A DNA stretch of 64,000 nucleotides, from positions 4,512,001 to 4,576,000 of the forward strand of contig NZ_CP118607.1 in the NCBI RefSeq assembly GCF_028898945.1. The letters are read 5' to 3'. The notes under the pieces are model-generated. The model did not search any database. It saw nothing but the letters and a program-made list of their open reading frames with translations, and had not been told where the DNA came from. Positions 46,821-56,829 of this stretch are shown here, in pieces; position 1 is the first letter of the stretch; every line of letters starts with the position of its first letter. Position numbers and translations under genes: made by a program. The DNA is from Pseudomonas sp. PSKL.D1. GTDB taxonomy: Bacteria; Pseudomonadota; Gammaproteobacteria; Pseudomonadales; Pseudomonadaceae.

Positions 46821-47378
46821 TTAAACGGCCATCAGGTCCTTTTCCTTGGCTTTGTACGCAGCGTCGACTTCAGCGACGAACTTGTCGGTCAGCTTCTGGA
46901 TCTCGTCAGCGGCACGACGCTCTTCGTCTTCGCTGATTTCCTTGTCCTTGGTCAGCTTCTTCAGGTCTGCCAGGGCATCACGGCGCACGTTACGCACGGC
47001 AACCTTGGCATCTTCGGAAACGCCGCTGGCCTGCTTGGTGTAGCCCTTGCGGGTTTCCTCCGTCAGCGCCGGCATCGGTACACGGATGGTGGTACCCGCA
47101 CTCGACGGGTTCAGACCCAGGTCGGAGGTCAGGATGGCCTTTTCGATCGCAGCGCTCAGGTTTTTGTCGTGAGCGACGATTTTCAGGGTACGGGCGTCTT
47201 CGACAGTAATCGCCGCCACCTGATTCAGCGGCATATCGCTACCCCAAGCCGGAACCTTGACGCTGTCCAGGATGCTTGGGTGTGCGCGACCGGTACGGAT
47301 GGCCGCCAGGTTACGAGCCAAAGCTTCGAGGGATTTGGTCATGCGCTCCTGCGCGTCTTTCTTGATTTCGTTGATCAT
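46821..47378 (-). CDS. frr: Ribosome recycling factor
   Basis: RRF splits post-termination ribosomes with EF-G. The 185-residue protein begins [20 protein letters not shown] and has the family segment [20 protein letters not shown]. The start at 47378 overlaps the end of pyrH by 4 bp. Length and motifs are normal. Confidence 0.98.
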   Translation of the reverse strand: MINEIKKDAQERMTKSLEALARNLAAIRTGRAHPSILDSVKVPAWGSDMPLNQVAAITVEDARTLKIVAHDKNLSAAIEKAILTSDLGLNPSSAGTTIRVPMPALTEETRKGYTKQASGVSEDAKVAVRNVRRDALADLKKLTKDKEISEDEERRAADEIQKLTDKFVAEVDAAYKAKEKDLMAV

Positions 47379-48118
47379 TTTTGAACTTCCTCGATCAGGG
47401 TTCCTTCGGCGCCACCGTGCACGATGTTCAGCAGGGCGCCGGGCTTGTTCATGTTGAAGACGCGCAGCGGCATCTTGTGGTCGCGGCACAGACAAATTGC
47501 CGTCAGGTCCATCACGCCCAGCTTGCGATCCAGCACTTCATCGTAGGACAGATGATCGAACTTCTCGGCATGCGGGTCTTTGAATGGATCTGCAGTGTAT
47601 ACACCATCGACCTTGGTTGCCTTCAATACCACGTCGGCATCGATTTCGATGGCGCGCAGGCAGGCGGCGGAGTCGGTGGTGAAGAACGGGTTGCCAGTAC
47701 CGGCAGCGAAGATTACGACTTCTTTGGCGTTGAGGTGGCGCATGGCTTTGCGGCGATCATAGTGATCGGTCACGCCAACCATGGAAATCGCCGACATGAC
47801 GATGGCGGTAATGTTCGCCCGCTCCAGCGCATCGCGCATGGCCAGGCCATTCATTACGGTTGCCAGCATGCCCATGTGGTCGCCGGTGACGCGGTCCATG
47901 CCGGCTGCACTGAGCGCCGCACCACGGAACAGGTTGCCACCACCGATCACCAAACCAACTTGCACACCGATGCCGACCAGTTGGCCGACTTCCAGCGCCA
48001 TGCGATCCAGGACCTTGGGGTCGATCCCGAACTCTTCCGAGCCCATCAGGGCCTCGCCGCTAAGTTTGAGTAGAATGCGTTTATAGCGAGCCTGATGACC
48101 ACTGCCCTGCTGAGCCAT
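47375..48118 (-). CDS. pyrH: UMP kinase
   Basis: PyrH phosphorylates UMP to UDP. The 247-residue protein of the amino-acid-kinase fold shows [33 protein letters not shown] and the aspartate-rich ATAVDG-like segment [20 protein letters not shown]. It is followed by frr with a 4-bp overlap. The 178 bp to tsf contain a hairpin. Confidence 0.98.
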   Translation of the reverse strand: MAQQGSGHQARYKRILLKLSGEALMGSEEFGIDPKVLDRMALEVGQLVGIGVQVGLVIGGGNLFRGAALSAAGMDRVTGDHMGMLATVMNGLAMRDALERANITAIVMSAISMVGVTDHYDRRKAMRHLNAKEVVIFAAGTGNPFFTTDSAACLRAIEIDADVVLKATKVDGVYTADPFKDPHAEKFDHLSYDEVLDRKLGVMDLTAICLCRDHKMPLRVFNMNKPGALLNIVHGGAEGTLIEEVQK

Positions 48119-48240
48119 TGCGTATCTCTCCTGCGGCGTTTGTAAAATTCTGGCGGGCTGCTTGCAGCCTGCGTGACACTCTAGCGTGACGCAACACGTG
48201 CGTCTGCGAACTGCGGCCTCGTGAGCCGCGCCCGCTTTGA

Positions 48241-48276
48241 CAAAGAGGCTGCGCGCGTGAGCGGGCAGCCTCTTTG
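48241..48276 (-). terminator. Hairpin between tsf and pyrH, possible attenuator
   Basis: CAAAGAGGCTGC and GCAGCCTCTTTG form a 12-bp stem shortly after the tsf stop codon. No long T run follows, so termination may be partial. Confidence 0.5.
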
Positions 48277-48296
48277 GGGCGACAGACGGGGCTGTC

Positions 48297-49160
48297 TTAC
48301 TGCTTGGCAGCAGCTACCTGAGCGGCAACTTCAGCAGCGAAGTCGTCGACTGGCTTCTCGATGCCTTCGCCTACTTTGAAGTAGGTGAAGGAAACGATTT
48401 CAGCACCGGCTTTCTTGGCCAGGGCGCCGACTTTGACTTCCGGATCCATAACGAAAGCTTGCTCTTTCAGCGAAGCTTCGGCTTTGAACTTGGAGATACG
48501 ACCGTTGATCATGTTTTCAACGATGTTTTCCGGCTTGCCGGCGATCTTGTCAGCGTTCAGCTGCAGGAAGACGTTCTTCTCGCGCTCGATGGCCTCGGCG
48601 GAGATTTCCGACGCATCCAGGAACTCTGGGTTCGACGCTGCAACGTGCATGGCGATGTTCTTGGCCAGATCGACGTCACCGCCTTTCAGGACAACAACTG
48701 CACCGATTTTGTTGCCGTGCAGGTAGGCACCGACAACGTCACCCTCAACGCGCACCAGGCGACGGATGTTGACGTTTTCGCCGCACTTGGCAACCAGGGC
48801 TTCACGAGCGCTTTCACGGGAAGCGATCAGCGGAGCGGCGTCGGTCAGCTTCTGGGCGAAGGCTTCTTCGATGCTTTCGGCTACGAAGTTCTTGAAGTCG
48901 TCTTGCAGGGCCAGGAAGTCGGTCTGCGAGTTGACTTCCAGCAGAACGGCGGCTTTGCCGTCGGTCTTGACGGCGATAGCGCCTTCAGCGGCAACGTTGC
49001 CAGCCTTTTTGGCGGCCTTGATGGCGCCCGAGGCACGCATGTCGTCAATGGCTTTTTCGATGTCGCCGCCGGCCTTTTCCAGGGCCTTTTTGCAATCCAT
49101 CATGCCTTCGCCGGTACGCTCGCGCAGTTCTTTGACCAGCGCTGCAGTAATTGCTGCCAT
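48297..49160 (-). CDS. tsf: Elongation factor Ts
   Basis: EF-Ts exchanges GDP on EF-Tu. The 287-residue protein has the N-terminal UBA-like domain ([20 protein letters not shown]), the core with the conserved TDF motif ([14 protein letters not shown]) and the coiled-coil and C-terminal modules. It follows rpsB with a terminator-like hairpin between them. Confidence 0.98.
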   Translation of the reverse strand: MAAITAALVKELRERTGEGMMDCKKALEKAGGDIEKAIDDMRASGAIKAAKKAGNVAAEGAIAVKTDGKAAVLLEVNSQTDFLALQDDFKNFVAESIEEAFAQKLTDAAPLIASRESAREALVAKCGENVNIRRLVRVEGDVVGAYLHGNKIGAVVVLKGGDVDLAKNIAMHVAASNPEFLDASEISAEAIEREKNVFLQLNADKIAGKPENIVENMINGRISKFKAEASLKEQAFVMDPEVKVGALAKKAGAEIVSFTYFKVGEGIEKPVDDFAAEVAAQVAAAKQ

Positions 49161-49293
49161 TTCAAAATCCTCTTGGAAAGTTTTTCAACCATTCCACCCG
49201 CTCTTCACGGGCGTTAAATTCTGCAAATCCGCTGTTTTGTACATCAGCCGCCCCATGATGCGGGGCCGTTGCTGACAGCAGGATTTCAAGGTG

Positions 49294-49322
49294 GCAAAAA
49301 GGGGGCGAAGCCCCCTTTTTGC
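49294..49322 (-). terminator. Terminator/attenuator between rpsB and tsf
   Basis: GCAAAAAGGGGGC and GCCCCCTTTTTGC form a strong stem with a short GAA-type loop; read on the minus strand the 3' arm ends in TTTTTGC. It would limit read-through from rpsB into tsf. Confidence 0.8.
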
Positions 49323-49346
49323 GTGCCAAGTAGACGCTAGCGTCTA

Positions 49347-50084
49347 TTACTCGGCAGCAGGTGCAGCCGCTTCTTCAGCGTAGACTTCGGTGCCGCCGGC
49401 AACGTTGTTGCGACCGCGGATGACGGCGTCAGCCATCGAAGTCATGTACAGCTCGATGGCGCGAATGGCGTCATCGTTACCTGGGATGACGAAGTCAACG
49501 CCTTCCGGGCTGCTGTTGGTATCGACAACGCCGATGACCGGGATGCCCAGCTTGTTGGCTTCGGTGATCGCGATGCGCTCGTGATCAACGTCGATAACGA
49601 ACAGAGCGTCTGGCAGACCGCCCATGTCCTTGATACCGCCCAGGCTGCGATCCAGTTTTTCCAGATCGCGCGAACGCATCAGGGCTTCTTTCTTGGTCAG
49701 CTTGGCGAAAGTGCCATCTTCGGCCTGGGTTTCCAAGTCGCGCAGACGCTTGATCGAGGCGCGGATGGTTTTGTAGTTGGTCAGCATGCCGCCCAACCAA
49801 CGGTGGTCAACGTATGGCGAACCGCAACGAGCAGCTTGCTCGGCGACGATCTTGCCGGCGGAACGCTTGGTGCCGACGAACATGATCTTGTTCTTGCCCT
49901 GAGCCAGACGTTCTACGAACGACAGAGCGTCGTTGAACATTGGCAGGGTTTTTTCCAGGTTGATGATGTGGATCTTGTTACGCGCGCCGAAAATGTACTT
50001 GCCCATTTTCGGGTTCCAGTAACGGGTCTGGTGGCCGAAGTGCACACCGGCCTTCAGCATATCGCGCATGTTGACTTGGGACAT
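49347..50084 (-). CDS. rpsB: 30S ribosomal protein S2
   Basis: S2 is a small-subunit protein needed for S1 binding. The 245-residue protein begins [20 protein letters not shown] and has [17 protein letters not shown] and the [20 protein letters not shown] segment. It starts the long leftward cluster of translation and envelope genes and has a structured leader of about 130 nt. Confidence 0.98.
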   Translation of the reverse strand: MSQVNMRDMLKAGVHFGHQTRYWNPKMGKYIFGARNKIHIINLEKTLPMFNDALSFVERLAQGKNKIMFVGTKRSAGKIVAEQAARCGSPYVDHRWLGGMLTNYKTIRASIKRLRDLETQAEDGTFAKLTKKEALMRSRDLEKLDRSLGGIKDMGGLPDALFVIDVDHERIAITEANKLGIPVIGVVDTNSSPEGVDFVIPGNDDAIRAIELYMTSMADAVIRGRNNVAGGTEVYAEEAAAPAAE

Positions 50085-50217
50085 GATAGTTCCTTGATAA
50101 GTCGGGTTGGGCCTCCACGCATCCCAATGACCAACCCGCGAATTCGAGAACTCGGGGCACCCAGGTCATCGTGTCGACACGTGTGTGGGTTTGAGCTTCC
50201 GGGGACCTCCCCGAAAG
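50085..50217 (-). promoter_or_regulatory. rpsB 5' leader, possible S2 autoregulatory element
   Basis: The predicted leader is about 130 nt and carries two stem candidates (CGGGGAGGTCCCCGG near 50200-50218; GTGTCGACAC near 50169-50182). Gammaproteobacterial rpsB leaders are known to mediate feedback by S2; assignment here is inference. Confidence 0.5.
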
Positions 50218-50223
50218 CGGCGC

Positions 50224-50254
50224 ATTTTATACCACAGACCGACAGCGAACGGAA
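50224..50254 (-). promoter_or_regulatory. rpsB promoter
   Basis: Minus-strand -35 TTCCGT (50254-50249) and -10 TATAAA (50231-50226) are separated by 17 bp. The remainder of the 345-bp gap to map (50255-50429) has a TAGAAT at 50373-50378 that may serve as the map -10; no gene is seen in it. Confidence 0.65.
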
Positions 50255-50429
50255 CCCGGTTGCACGCACGCCCGTCAGCGGGTTTTGCAGCACCCCGGCT
50301 TTCAGGCCAGAATGCCCCCAATAGACAGCAGGATCGTCGCCTTTATCCCGACAGCTTGCCGCCCTGCTCTGTTAGAATCCGGCCTTTCCCGTTTGTTCGC
50401 GCCCGCAACGGCGCCGTAGAGAGCCTGTA

Positions 50430-51212
50430 ATGACCGTCACCATCAAGACCGCAGAAGACATCGAGAAGATGCGCATCGCCGGCCGCCTGGCCGCCGAAGT
50501 GCTGGAAATGATCGAAGAGCACGTCAAGCCCGGTGTTACCACCGAAGAGCTGGACCGCCTGTGCCACGACTATATTGTCAACGTCCAGCAGGCCATCCCG
50601 GCGCCCCTCAACTACAAGGGCTACCCGAAGTCGATCTGCACCTCGATCAACCATGTGGTCTGCCACGGCATCCCCAACGAGAAGCCGCTCAAGGATGGCG
50701 ATACCCTGAATATCGACATCACCGTGATCAAGGACGGTTACCACGGCGATACCAGCCGCATGTTCCATGTCGGCACCGTGCCAGTATGGGCCGAACGCCT
50801 GTCCAAGGTCACCCAGGAATGCATGTACAAGGCCATCGAGCTGGTCAAGCCGGGCTGCCGCCTGGGCGACATCGGTGAAGTGATCCAGAAGCACGCTGAA
50901 AAGAACGGTTTCTCGGTGGTGCGCGAGTTCTGTGGCCACGGCATCGGCAAGGTGTTCCACGAAGAGCCGCAAATCCTGCACTACGGCAAGGCCGGCACGG
51001 GCATGGAGCTCAAAGAAGGCATGACCTTCACCATCGAGCCGATGATCAACCAGGGCAAGGCCGACACCAAGGTGCTGGGCGACGGCTGGACCGCCATCAC
51101 CAAGGACCGCAAGCTCTCGGCGCAGTGGGAGCACACCCTGGTGGTGACCGCGACCGGCTATGAGATCTTCACCCTGCGCAAGGACGACACCATCCCGCGC
51201 ACCTCGGCCTGA
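50430..51212 (+). CDS. map: Type I methionine aminopeptidase
   Basis: Map removes the N-terminal Met from new proteins. The 260-residue protein has the pita-bread metal ligands in [20 protein letters not shown], the His in [30 protein letters not shown] and the last Glu in QWEHTLVVT. It is divergent from rpsB, the usual arrangement, and is followed 37 bp later by glnD. Confidence 0.98.
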   Translation: MTVTIKTAEDIEKMRIAGRLAAEVLEMIEEHVKPGVTTEELDRLCHDYIVNVQQAIPAPLNYKGYPKSICTSINHVVCHGIPNEKPLKDGDTLNIDITVIKDGYHGDTSRMFHVGTVPVWAERLSKVTQECMYKAIELVKPGCRLGDIGEVIQKHAEKNGFSVVREFCGHGIGKVFHEEPQILHYGKAGTGMELKEGMTFTIEPMINQGKADTKVLGDGWTAITKDRKLSAQWEHTLVVTATGYEIFTLRKDDTIPRTSA

Positions 51213-51249
51213 TTACCCAAGGCTCTTCTACACACAGGAACGCAGCGCG

Positions 51250-53952
51250 ATGCCCCAGGTGGACCCCGAGTTGTTCGACCGCGGCCAGTTCCAGGCAGAA
51301 CTGGCCCTCAAGGCGAGCCCCATCGCCGCCTTCAAGAAAGCCATCCGCCAGGCTGGCGAGGTGCTCGACAAGCGTTTTCGCGAGGGCCGCGAGATTCGCC
51401 GGATGATCGAGGATCGCGCCTGGCTGGTCGACAACATCCTGCAACAAGCCTGGAACCAGTTCGACTGGGGCGACGCCGGCGGTATTGCCCTGGTGGCGGT
51501 CGGCGGCTATGGGCGCGGTGAACTGCACCCGCACTCGGACATCGACCTGCTGATCCTGCTGGGCGCCGCCGAGCATGAACAGTACCGCGACGCCATCGAA
51601 CGCTTTCTGACGCTGCTGTGGGACATCGGCCTGGAAGTGGGCCAGAGCGTGCGTTCCGTCGACGAGTGCGCCGAGCAGGCCCGTGCCGACCTGACGGTCA
51701 TCACCAACTTGATGGAAAGCCGCACCATCGCTGGCCCCGAAGCCCTGCGCAAGCGCATGCTGGAGGTCACCAGCACGGCGCACATGTGGCCGAGCAAGGA
51801 CTTTTTCCTGGCCAAGCGGGCTGAACTCAAGGCCCGCCACCATAAGTACAACGACACCGAGTACAACCTGGAACCCAACGTTAAAGGTTCGCCCGGTGGC
51901 CTGCGGGATATCCAGACCGTGTTGTGGGTGGCGCGCCGCCAGTACGGCACGCTGAACCTGCACGCGCTCGCTGGCGAAGGTTTCCTGCTGGAAAGCGAGA
52001 ACGAGCTGCTGGCCTCTTCCCAGGACTTTCTATGGAAGGTTCGCTACGCCCTGCACATGCTGGCAGGCCGTGCCGAAGACCGCCTGCTGTTCGACCACCA
52101 GCGCAGCATCGCCGCCTTGCTGGGCTTCACCGACGAAAACCCCAAGCGCGCCATTGAGCAGTTCATGCAGCAGTACTACCGGGTGGTGATGAGCATCAGC
52201 CAGCTGTGTGACCTGATCATTCAACACTTCGAAGAAGTCATCCTGGCCGACGATGACAGCGGCACCACGCAGCCGCTCAACGCCCGCTTCCGCCTGCACG
52301 ACGGGTATATAGAAGCGGTCAACGCGAACGTATTCAAGCGTACGCCGTTCGCCATGCTGGAAATTTTCGTGCTGATGGCCCAGCACCCGGAGATCAAGGG
52401 CGTGCGCGCCGACACCGTGCGCCTGCTGCGGGAAAACCGCCACCTGATCGACGAAACGTTTCGCAACGACATCCGCAACACCAGCCTGTTCATCGAGCTG
52501 TTCAAGTGCGAAATCGGTATCCATCGCAACCTGCGGCGGATGAACCGCTACGGCATCCTCGGCCGCTACCTGCCGGAATTCGGCCTGATCGTCGGGCAAA
52601 TGCAGCATGATTTGTTCCACATTTACACCGTGGATGCGCACACCCTGAACCTCATCAAACACCTGCGCAAGCTGCAGTACACGCCGGTGTCCGAAAAATT
52701 CCCGCTGGCCAGCAAGCTGATGGGGCGCCTGCCCAAGCCTGAGCTGATCTACCTGGCCGGGCTTTACCACGACATCGGCAAGGGTCGCCAAGGTGATCAC
52801 TCGGAGCTGGGCGCGGTGGATGCGCAGAAGTTCTGCGAGCGCCACCAGTTGCCCGCATGGGACAGCCGGCTGATCGTGTGGTTGGTGCAGAACCACCTGG
52901 TGATGTCGACGACGGCCCAACGCAAGGACTTGTCTGACCCGCAGGTGATCAACGATTTCGCACTGCTGGTGGGCGACGAACCCCGCCTGGACTACCTCTA
53001 CGTGCTCACCGTGGCCGACATCAACGCCACCAACCCCAGCCTCTGGAACTCCTGGCGTGCCAGCCTCCTGCGCCAGCTGTACACCGAAACAAAGCGTGCC
53101 CTGCGGCGGGGCCTAGAGAACCCGCTGGACCGCGAAGAGCAGATTCGCCAGACCCAGTCGGCGGCTCTGGATATCCTGATCCGCGAAGGCACCGACCCGG
53201 ACGATGTGGAACAACTGTGGTCACAGTTGGGGGACGACTACTTCCTCAAGCACACCGCTGCAGACGTGGCCTGGCACAGTGATGCCATCTTGCAGCAGCC
53301 TGCCGACGGCGGCCCCTTGGTACTGATCAAGGAAACCACCCAGCGCGAGTTTGAGGGCGGCACGCAGATTTTCATCTATGCCCCGGACCAGCACGACTTC
53401 TTCGCCGTGACCGTGGCCGCGATGTCGCAGCTGAACCTGAACATCCACGACGCCCGCATCATCACGTCCAGCAGCCAGTTCACACTCGACACCTACATCG
53501 TGCTGGACAACGACGGCGGCTCGATCGGCGACAACCCGCAACGGGTCAAACAGATTCGCGATGGCCTGACCGAAGCGCTGCGCACCCCCGAGGATTACCC
53601 GGCCATCATTCAACGTCGGGTGCCGCGCCAGCTCAAGCACTTCAACTTTGCCCCTCAGGTGACCATCCTCAACGATGCCCAGCGGCCGGTGACCATTCTG
53701 GAAATCACCGCGCCGGACCGGCCGGGCTTGCTGGCACGTATCGGCCGGATTTTCCTGGAGTTCGACATCTCGCTGCAAAACGCCAAGATCGCGACCCTCG
53801 GCGAACGGGTGGAAGACGTGTTCTTCATCACCGACGCCGACAACCAGCCGCTGTCCGATCCGCAGCTGTGCAGCCGCCTGCAGGAAGCCATCGTGCAGCA
53901 GCTGCAGGCCGGCCAGGCCAGCGACGCCAACCCGACCCGCGTGACCTTTTAA
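51250..53952 (+). CDS. glnD: Bifunctional uridylyltransferase/uridylyl-removing enzyme GlnD
   Basis: GlnD senses glutamine and adds or removes UMP on PII protein to control nitrogen metabolism. The 900-residue protein has the nucleotidyltransferase motif [20 protein letters not shown] (about 81-100), an HD hydrolase domain ([18 protein letters not shown]), and two C-terminal ACT domains ([40 protein letters not shown]). The ATG at 51250 lies just after the end of map; the longer open frame overlaps map and is ignored. Confidence 0.98.
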   Translation: MPQVDPELFDRGQFQAELALKASPIAAFKKAIRQAGEVLDKRFREGREIRRMIEDRAWLVDNILQQAWNQFDWGDAGGIALVAVGGYGRGELHPHSDIDLLILLGAAEHEQYRDAIERFLTLLWDIGLEVGQSVRSVDECAEQARADLTVITNLMESRTIAGPEALRKRMLEVTSTAHMWPSKDFFLAKRAELKARHHKYNDTEYNLEPNVKGSPGGLRDIQTVLWVARRQYGTLNLHALAGEGFLLESENELLASSQDFLWKVRYALHMLAGRAEDRLLFDHQRSIAALLGFTDENPKRAIEQFMQQYYRVVMSISQLCDLIIQHFEEVILADDDSGTTQPLNARFRLHDGYIEAVNANVFKRTPFAMLEIFVLMAQHPEIKGVRADTVRLLRENRHLIDETFRNDIRNTSLFIELFKCEIGIHRNLRRMNRYGILGRYLPEFGLIVGQMQHDLFHIYTVDAHTLNLIKHLRKLQYTPVSEKFPLASKLMGRLPKPELIYLAGLYHDIGKGRQGDHSELGAVDAQKFCERHQLPAWDSRLIVWLVQNHLVMSTTAQRKDLSDPQVINDFALLVGDEPRLDYLYVLTVADINATNPSLWNSWRASLLRQLYTETKRALRRGLENPLDREEQIRQTQSAALDILIREGTDPDDVEQLWSQLGDDYFLKHTAADVAWHSDAILQQPADGGPLVLIKETTQREFEGGTQIFIYAPDQHDFFAVTVAAMSQLNLNIHDARIITSSSQFTLDTYIVLDNDGGSIGDNPQRVKQIRDGLTEALRTPEDYPAIIQRRVPRQLKHFNFAPQVTILNDAQRPVTILEITAPDRPGLLARIGRIFLEFDISLQNAKIATLGERVEDVFFITDADNQPLSDPQLCSRLQEAIVQQLQAGQASDANPTRVTF

Positions 53953-53982
53953 CGATTAGACGATTGACGAGACCTTGCGCCG

Positions 53983-55176
53983 ATGAACCACGCCTTGACC
54001 CAGCTGCAGCCCTACCCGTTCGAGAAACTCCGCGCCCTGCTGGGCAGCGTAAAGCCGGCTGCCGACAAACGCGCCATCGCCCTGTCGATCGGTGAGCCGA
54101 AGCATGAATCGCCGGCGTTCGTCGCCCAGGCCATGGCCGACAATCTCGACAAACTGGCGGTGTACCCCAGCACCCTCGGCCTGCCAGCCCTGCGCCAGGC
54201 CATCGGCCAGTGGTGCGAGCGTCGTTTTGGCGTACCGGCTGGCTGGCTGGATGCAGACCGCCATATCCTGCCCGTCAACGGCACCCGGGAAGCGCTGTTT
54301 GCCTTCACTCAGGCCGTGGTCAACCGCGCCGATGATGGCCTGGTGATCAGCCCCAACCCGTTCTACCAAATTTATGAAGGCGCAGCACTGCTGGCCGGCG
54401 CCACGCCGCATTACCTGCCATGCCTGGAAAGCAACGGCTTCAACCCGGACTTCGGTGCTGTACCGGCCGATGTCTGGAAGCGCTGCCAGATTCTGTTCCT
54501 GTGCTCGCCCGGCAACCCAACCGGCGCGCTGGTGCCGATGGAAACCCTGAAAAAGCTGATCGCCCTGGCCGACGAGCACGATTTCGTGATTGCCGCCGAC
54601 GAGTGCTACAGCGAGCTGTACTTTGATGAAGACGCGCCACCACCGGGCCTGCTCAGCGCCTGTGCAGAACTGGGCCGCAGCGACTTCAAGCGCTGCGTGG
54701 TGTTCCACAGCCTGTCCAAGCGCTCCAACCTGCCAGGCCTGCGCTCGGGCTTCGTCGCCGGTGACGCCGGGATCATCAAGCCGTTCCTGCTGTACCGCAC
54801 CTACCACGGTTGTGCCATGCCCGTGCAGACGCAACTGGCCAGCATTGCCGCGTGGCAGGACGAAGCCCACGTGCGCGAAAACCGCGATCAGTACCGCGCC
54901 AAGTACGACGCTGTGCTGGATATCCTGCAGCCAGTGATGGATGTACAGCGTCCGGACGGCAGCTTCTACCTGTGGGCCAAGGTGCCGGGCTGTGATGCCG
55001 ACTTCACGCGGGACCTGTTCGAAGCGCAGCACGTAACCGTGGTACCAGGCTCTTACCTGTCCCGCGAAGTGGATGGGGTCAACCCAGGTGCAGGCCGCGT
55101 GCGCATGGCATTGGTCGCCCCGCTGGCCGAATGCATCGAGGCCGCAGAGCGGATTCGTGAGTTCCTGAGCCGCTGA
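53983..55176 (+). CDS. dapC: Succinyldiaminopimelate transaminase
   Basis: DapC is the PLP aminotransferase of lysine and diaminopimelate synthesis. The 397-residue class I aminotransferase has SPNPFYQIYEGAALLAGATP, the PLP-Asp region VIAADECYSELYFDE, and the Schiff-base Lys at about 246 in FHSLSKRSNLPGLRSGF. Its place directly after glnD matches other Pseudomonas and favours DapC over other class I enzymes. Confidence 0.93.
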   Translation: MNHALTQLQPYPFEKLRALLGSVKPAADKRAIALSIGEPKHESPAFVAQAMADNLDKLAVYPSTLGLPALRQAIGQWCERRFGVPAGWLDADRHILPVNGTREALFAFTQAVVNRADDGLVISPNPFYQIYEGAALLAGATPHYLPCLESNGFNPDFGAVPADVWKRCQILFLCSPGNPTGALVPMETLKKLIALADEHDFVIAADECYSELYFDEDAPPPGLLSACAELGRSDFKRCVVFHSLSKRSNLPGLRSGFVAGDAGIIKPFLLYRTYHGCAMPVQTQLASIAAWQDEAHVRENRDQYRAKYDAVLDILQPVMDVQRPDGSFYLWAKVPGCDADFTRDLFEAQHVTVVPGSYLSREVDGVNPGAGRVRMALVAPLAECIEAAERIREFLSR

Positions 55177-55221
55177 CACTCAAGCAATATGTAGGCCCAG
55201 GCCAGCCCCGCCTGCGCAGAT

Positions 55222-55254
55222 GCTCTGGACTCCACTATTACGGGAGTTCAGAGC
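55222..55254 (+). promoter_or_regulatory. Hairpin burying the ribosome site of the first metalloprotease
   Basis: GCTCTGGACTCC (55222-55233) and GGAGTTCAGAGC (55243-55254) form a 12-bp stem with a single G-U pair and a 9-base loop. The GGGAG ribosome site lies in the 3' arm and the ATG follows immediately. It could be an RNA switch or, as DNA, a repressor palindrome. Confidence 0.7.
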
Positions 55255-55998
55255 ATGATCCACGCCATTCACTGCCACTGCCCAATCCGCATCAGCCCTC
55301 AGGACTCTCGCAGAGCAGCCCTCGAGGAAAACCCGCAAAACGCCCAAACGGATCGCAGCAATCGCAAGAAACGCTCATTGGGCTATACCAACAAGTTTTG
55401 GTCCCCCGGGCGCCTTCTACGCATCTCTTTCATCAACCAGGCCAGCAAACCGCTGAAGACCGCCATCGTCGAAGCCGCCAGCAAATGGCTGGAGTTCGCG
55501 AACCTCAAGTTTCGGCTGGTCGGCGACAGGTATTCCTACGCCGAAATCAAGATCTACGTTACTGACGACGCGAAGACCAACTACTCCATGTTTGGCACCG
55601 ACGCCCTGCGCGCCGCAGATGCATCCATGGTACTTGGCGTGAAGCCCGACATGGAGAACTTCGAGCGCGTGGTAATCCATGAATTTGGCCATGCTCTGGG
55701 AATGGAGCACGAACACCAGCATCCGGATGCCGATATTCCATGGGATATCCCAAAGGTTTATGAACACTATGCAGCCCTGGGGGCCGACAAGGAAACGGTC
55801 GACGAGTCGGTGCTGAACAAGGTCAGCGGCAGCAACATCACCAAGTTGCCCTATGACCGCACATCAATCATGCACTACCCGGTAGACCAGGCGCTGACAT
55901 TGGGTGATTGGGAAGTAACCACCAACAGTGAGATCAGCGAAAAGGACAAGGCTTTCATGCGCTTGGCATATCCCTTCCCTGAGCAACCGACTCGATAA
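55255..55998 (+). CDS. Astacin-like (M12A-type) zinc metalloprotease, first of a tandem pair
   Basis: The 247-residue protein has the metzincin zinc site HEFGHALGMEH (142-152; ligands H142, H146, H152, catalytic E143) and the Met-turn SIMHYP (204-209) with the extra Tyr typical of astacins. The end (EISEKDKAFMRLAYP) also fits astacins. No signal peptide, membrane segment or propeptide of known type is visible; the basic N-terminus (RSNRKKRSLGYTNKFWSPGR, 34-53) is shared in pattern with the second copy. Substrate and location are unknown. It starts 78 bp after dapC behind a hairpin. Confidence 0.88.
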   Translation: MIHAIHCHCPIRISPQDSRRAALEENPQNAQTDRSNRKKRSLGYTNKFWSPGRLLRISFINQASKPLKTAIVEAASKWLEFANLKFRLVGDRYSYAEIKIYVTDDAKTNYSMFGTDALRAADASMVLGVKPDMENFERVVIHEFGHALGMEHEHQHPDADIPWDIPKVYEHYAALGADKETVDESVLNKVSGSNITKLPYDRTSIMHYPVDQALTLGDWEVTTNSEISEKDKAFMRLAYPFPEQPTR

Positions 55999-56092
55999 CT
56001 CGGACCTACAGTTTGTTCGAGACTTAACTACCGCCGCTTCAGGTAATTCAAGGGCGATGATGGATCTCGATTAGTCTACCCCGGAGATTTTC

Positions 56093-56824
56093 ATGGATCG
56101 CCCCATTCACATGCCCCGCCGCCGCCAAGTAGAGCCTCAGCGCTCCTACGAGCTTGCGGCTGCAGAAAACCCGATGAACATTGCTACTTCCAGCCGAGGC
56201 CGCAGCAAGCGTGCCATCGCCAATACCGGCCGCTTCTGGCGGCCAGGCAGAACGCTGATGGTTTCTTTTTATGGCAACCCGGACAAGGCACTGAAGTCAA
56301 AAGTCTTCAAGACAGCCCTTCAGTGGACAGAGGGGTCTCGCGCAGACTTAGGTTTGCAGCTGGCCCCGGACAATGACACTACAGCCCAAATCAGAGTGCT
56401 TCTTGACTTGAACGCACCGGGAAGTGAATCGGACATCGGCACGGATGCCATGGCATTCAACGACGAGTCAATGACACTCAATGTCTCGGCAAACCACCCG
56501 CTCTTTGACTACACCGTGCTCCATGAGTTTGGCCATGCGTTTGGCATAGAACACGAACACCAGCACCCGGGCACAACAATTTCCTGGAATGAGCAAACGC
56601 TTCTGGCAGACAACGCGCCATTCGGATGGACCGCTCAAGACATCGTGGACCAGTACACCAAAAAGCGTACCGACGGATTGATAAAAGTCGACTATGACCC
56701 GCGCTCAATCATGCATTACCCGGTGCTGCGAAGATGGACCCTGAATGATATCGAGGTGGGCCAAAACCACACACTGAGCGAGGGAGACCTTGAACGGATG
56801 CGACTCGCCTACCCCTACAACTGA
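56093..56824 (+). CDS. Astacin-like (M12A-type) zinc metalloprotease, second of a tandem pair
   Basis: The 243-residue paralogue of the preceding gene has HEFGHAFGIEH (144-154) and Met-turn SIMHYP (205-210). The two share AENPMN/EENPQN, the RFWRPGRTL/KFWSPGRLL block and EHEHQHP, but the middle of each has diverged strongly, so this is an old duplication. No signal peptide is visible. A clear GGAG ribosome site lies 6 bases before the ATG, unlike the buried site of the first gene. The 94-bp gap has no terminator, so they may be co-transcribed. It converges on the antiporter gene with a 5-bp gap. Confidence 0.88.
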   Translation: MDRPIHMPRRRQVEPQRSYELAAAENPMNIATSSRGRSKRAIANTGRFWRPGRTLMVSFYGNPDKALKSKVFKTALQWTEGSRADLGLQLAPDNDTTAQIRVLLDLNAPGSESDIGTDAMAFNDESMTLNVSANHPLFDYTVLHEFGHAFGIEHEHQHPGTTISWNEQTLLADNAPFGWTAQDIVDQYTKKRTDGLIKVDYDPRSIMHYPVLRRWTLNDIEVGQNHTLSEGDLERMRLAYPYN

Positions 56825-56829
56825 CGGTT

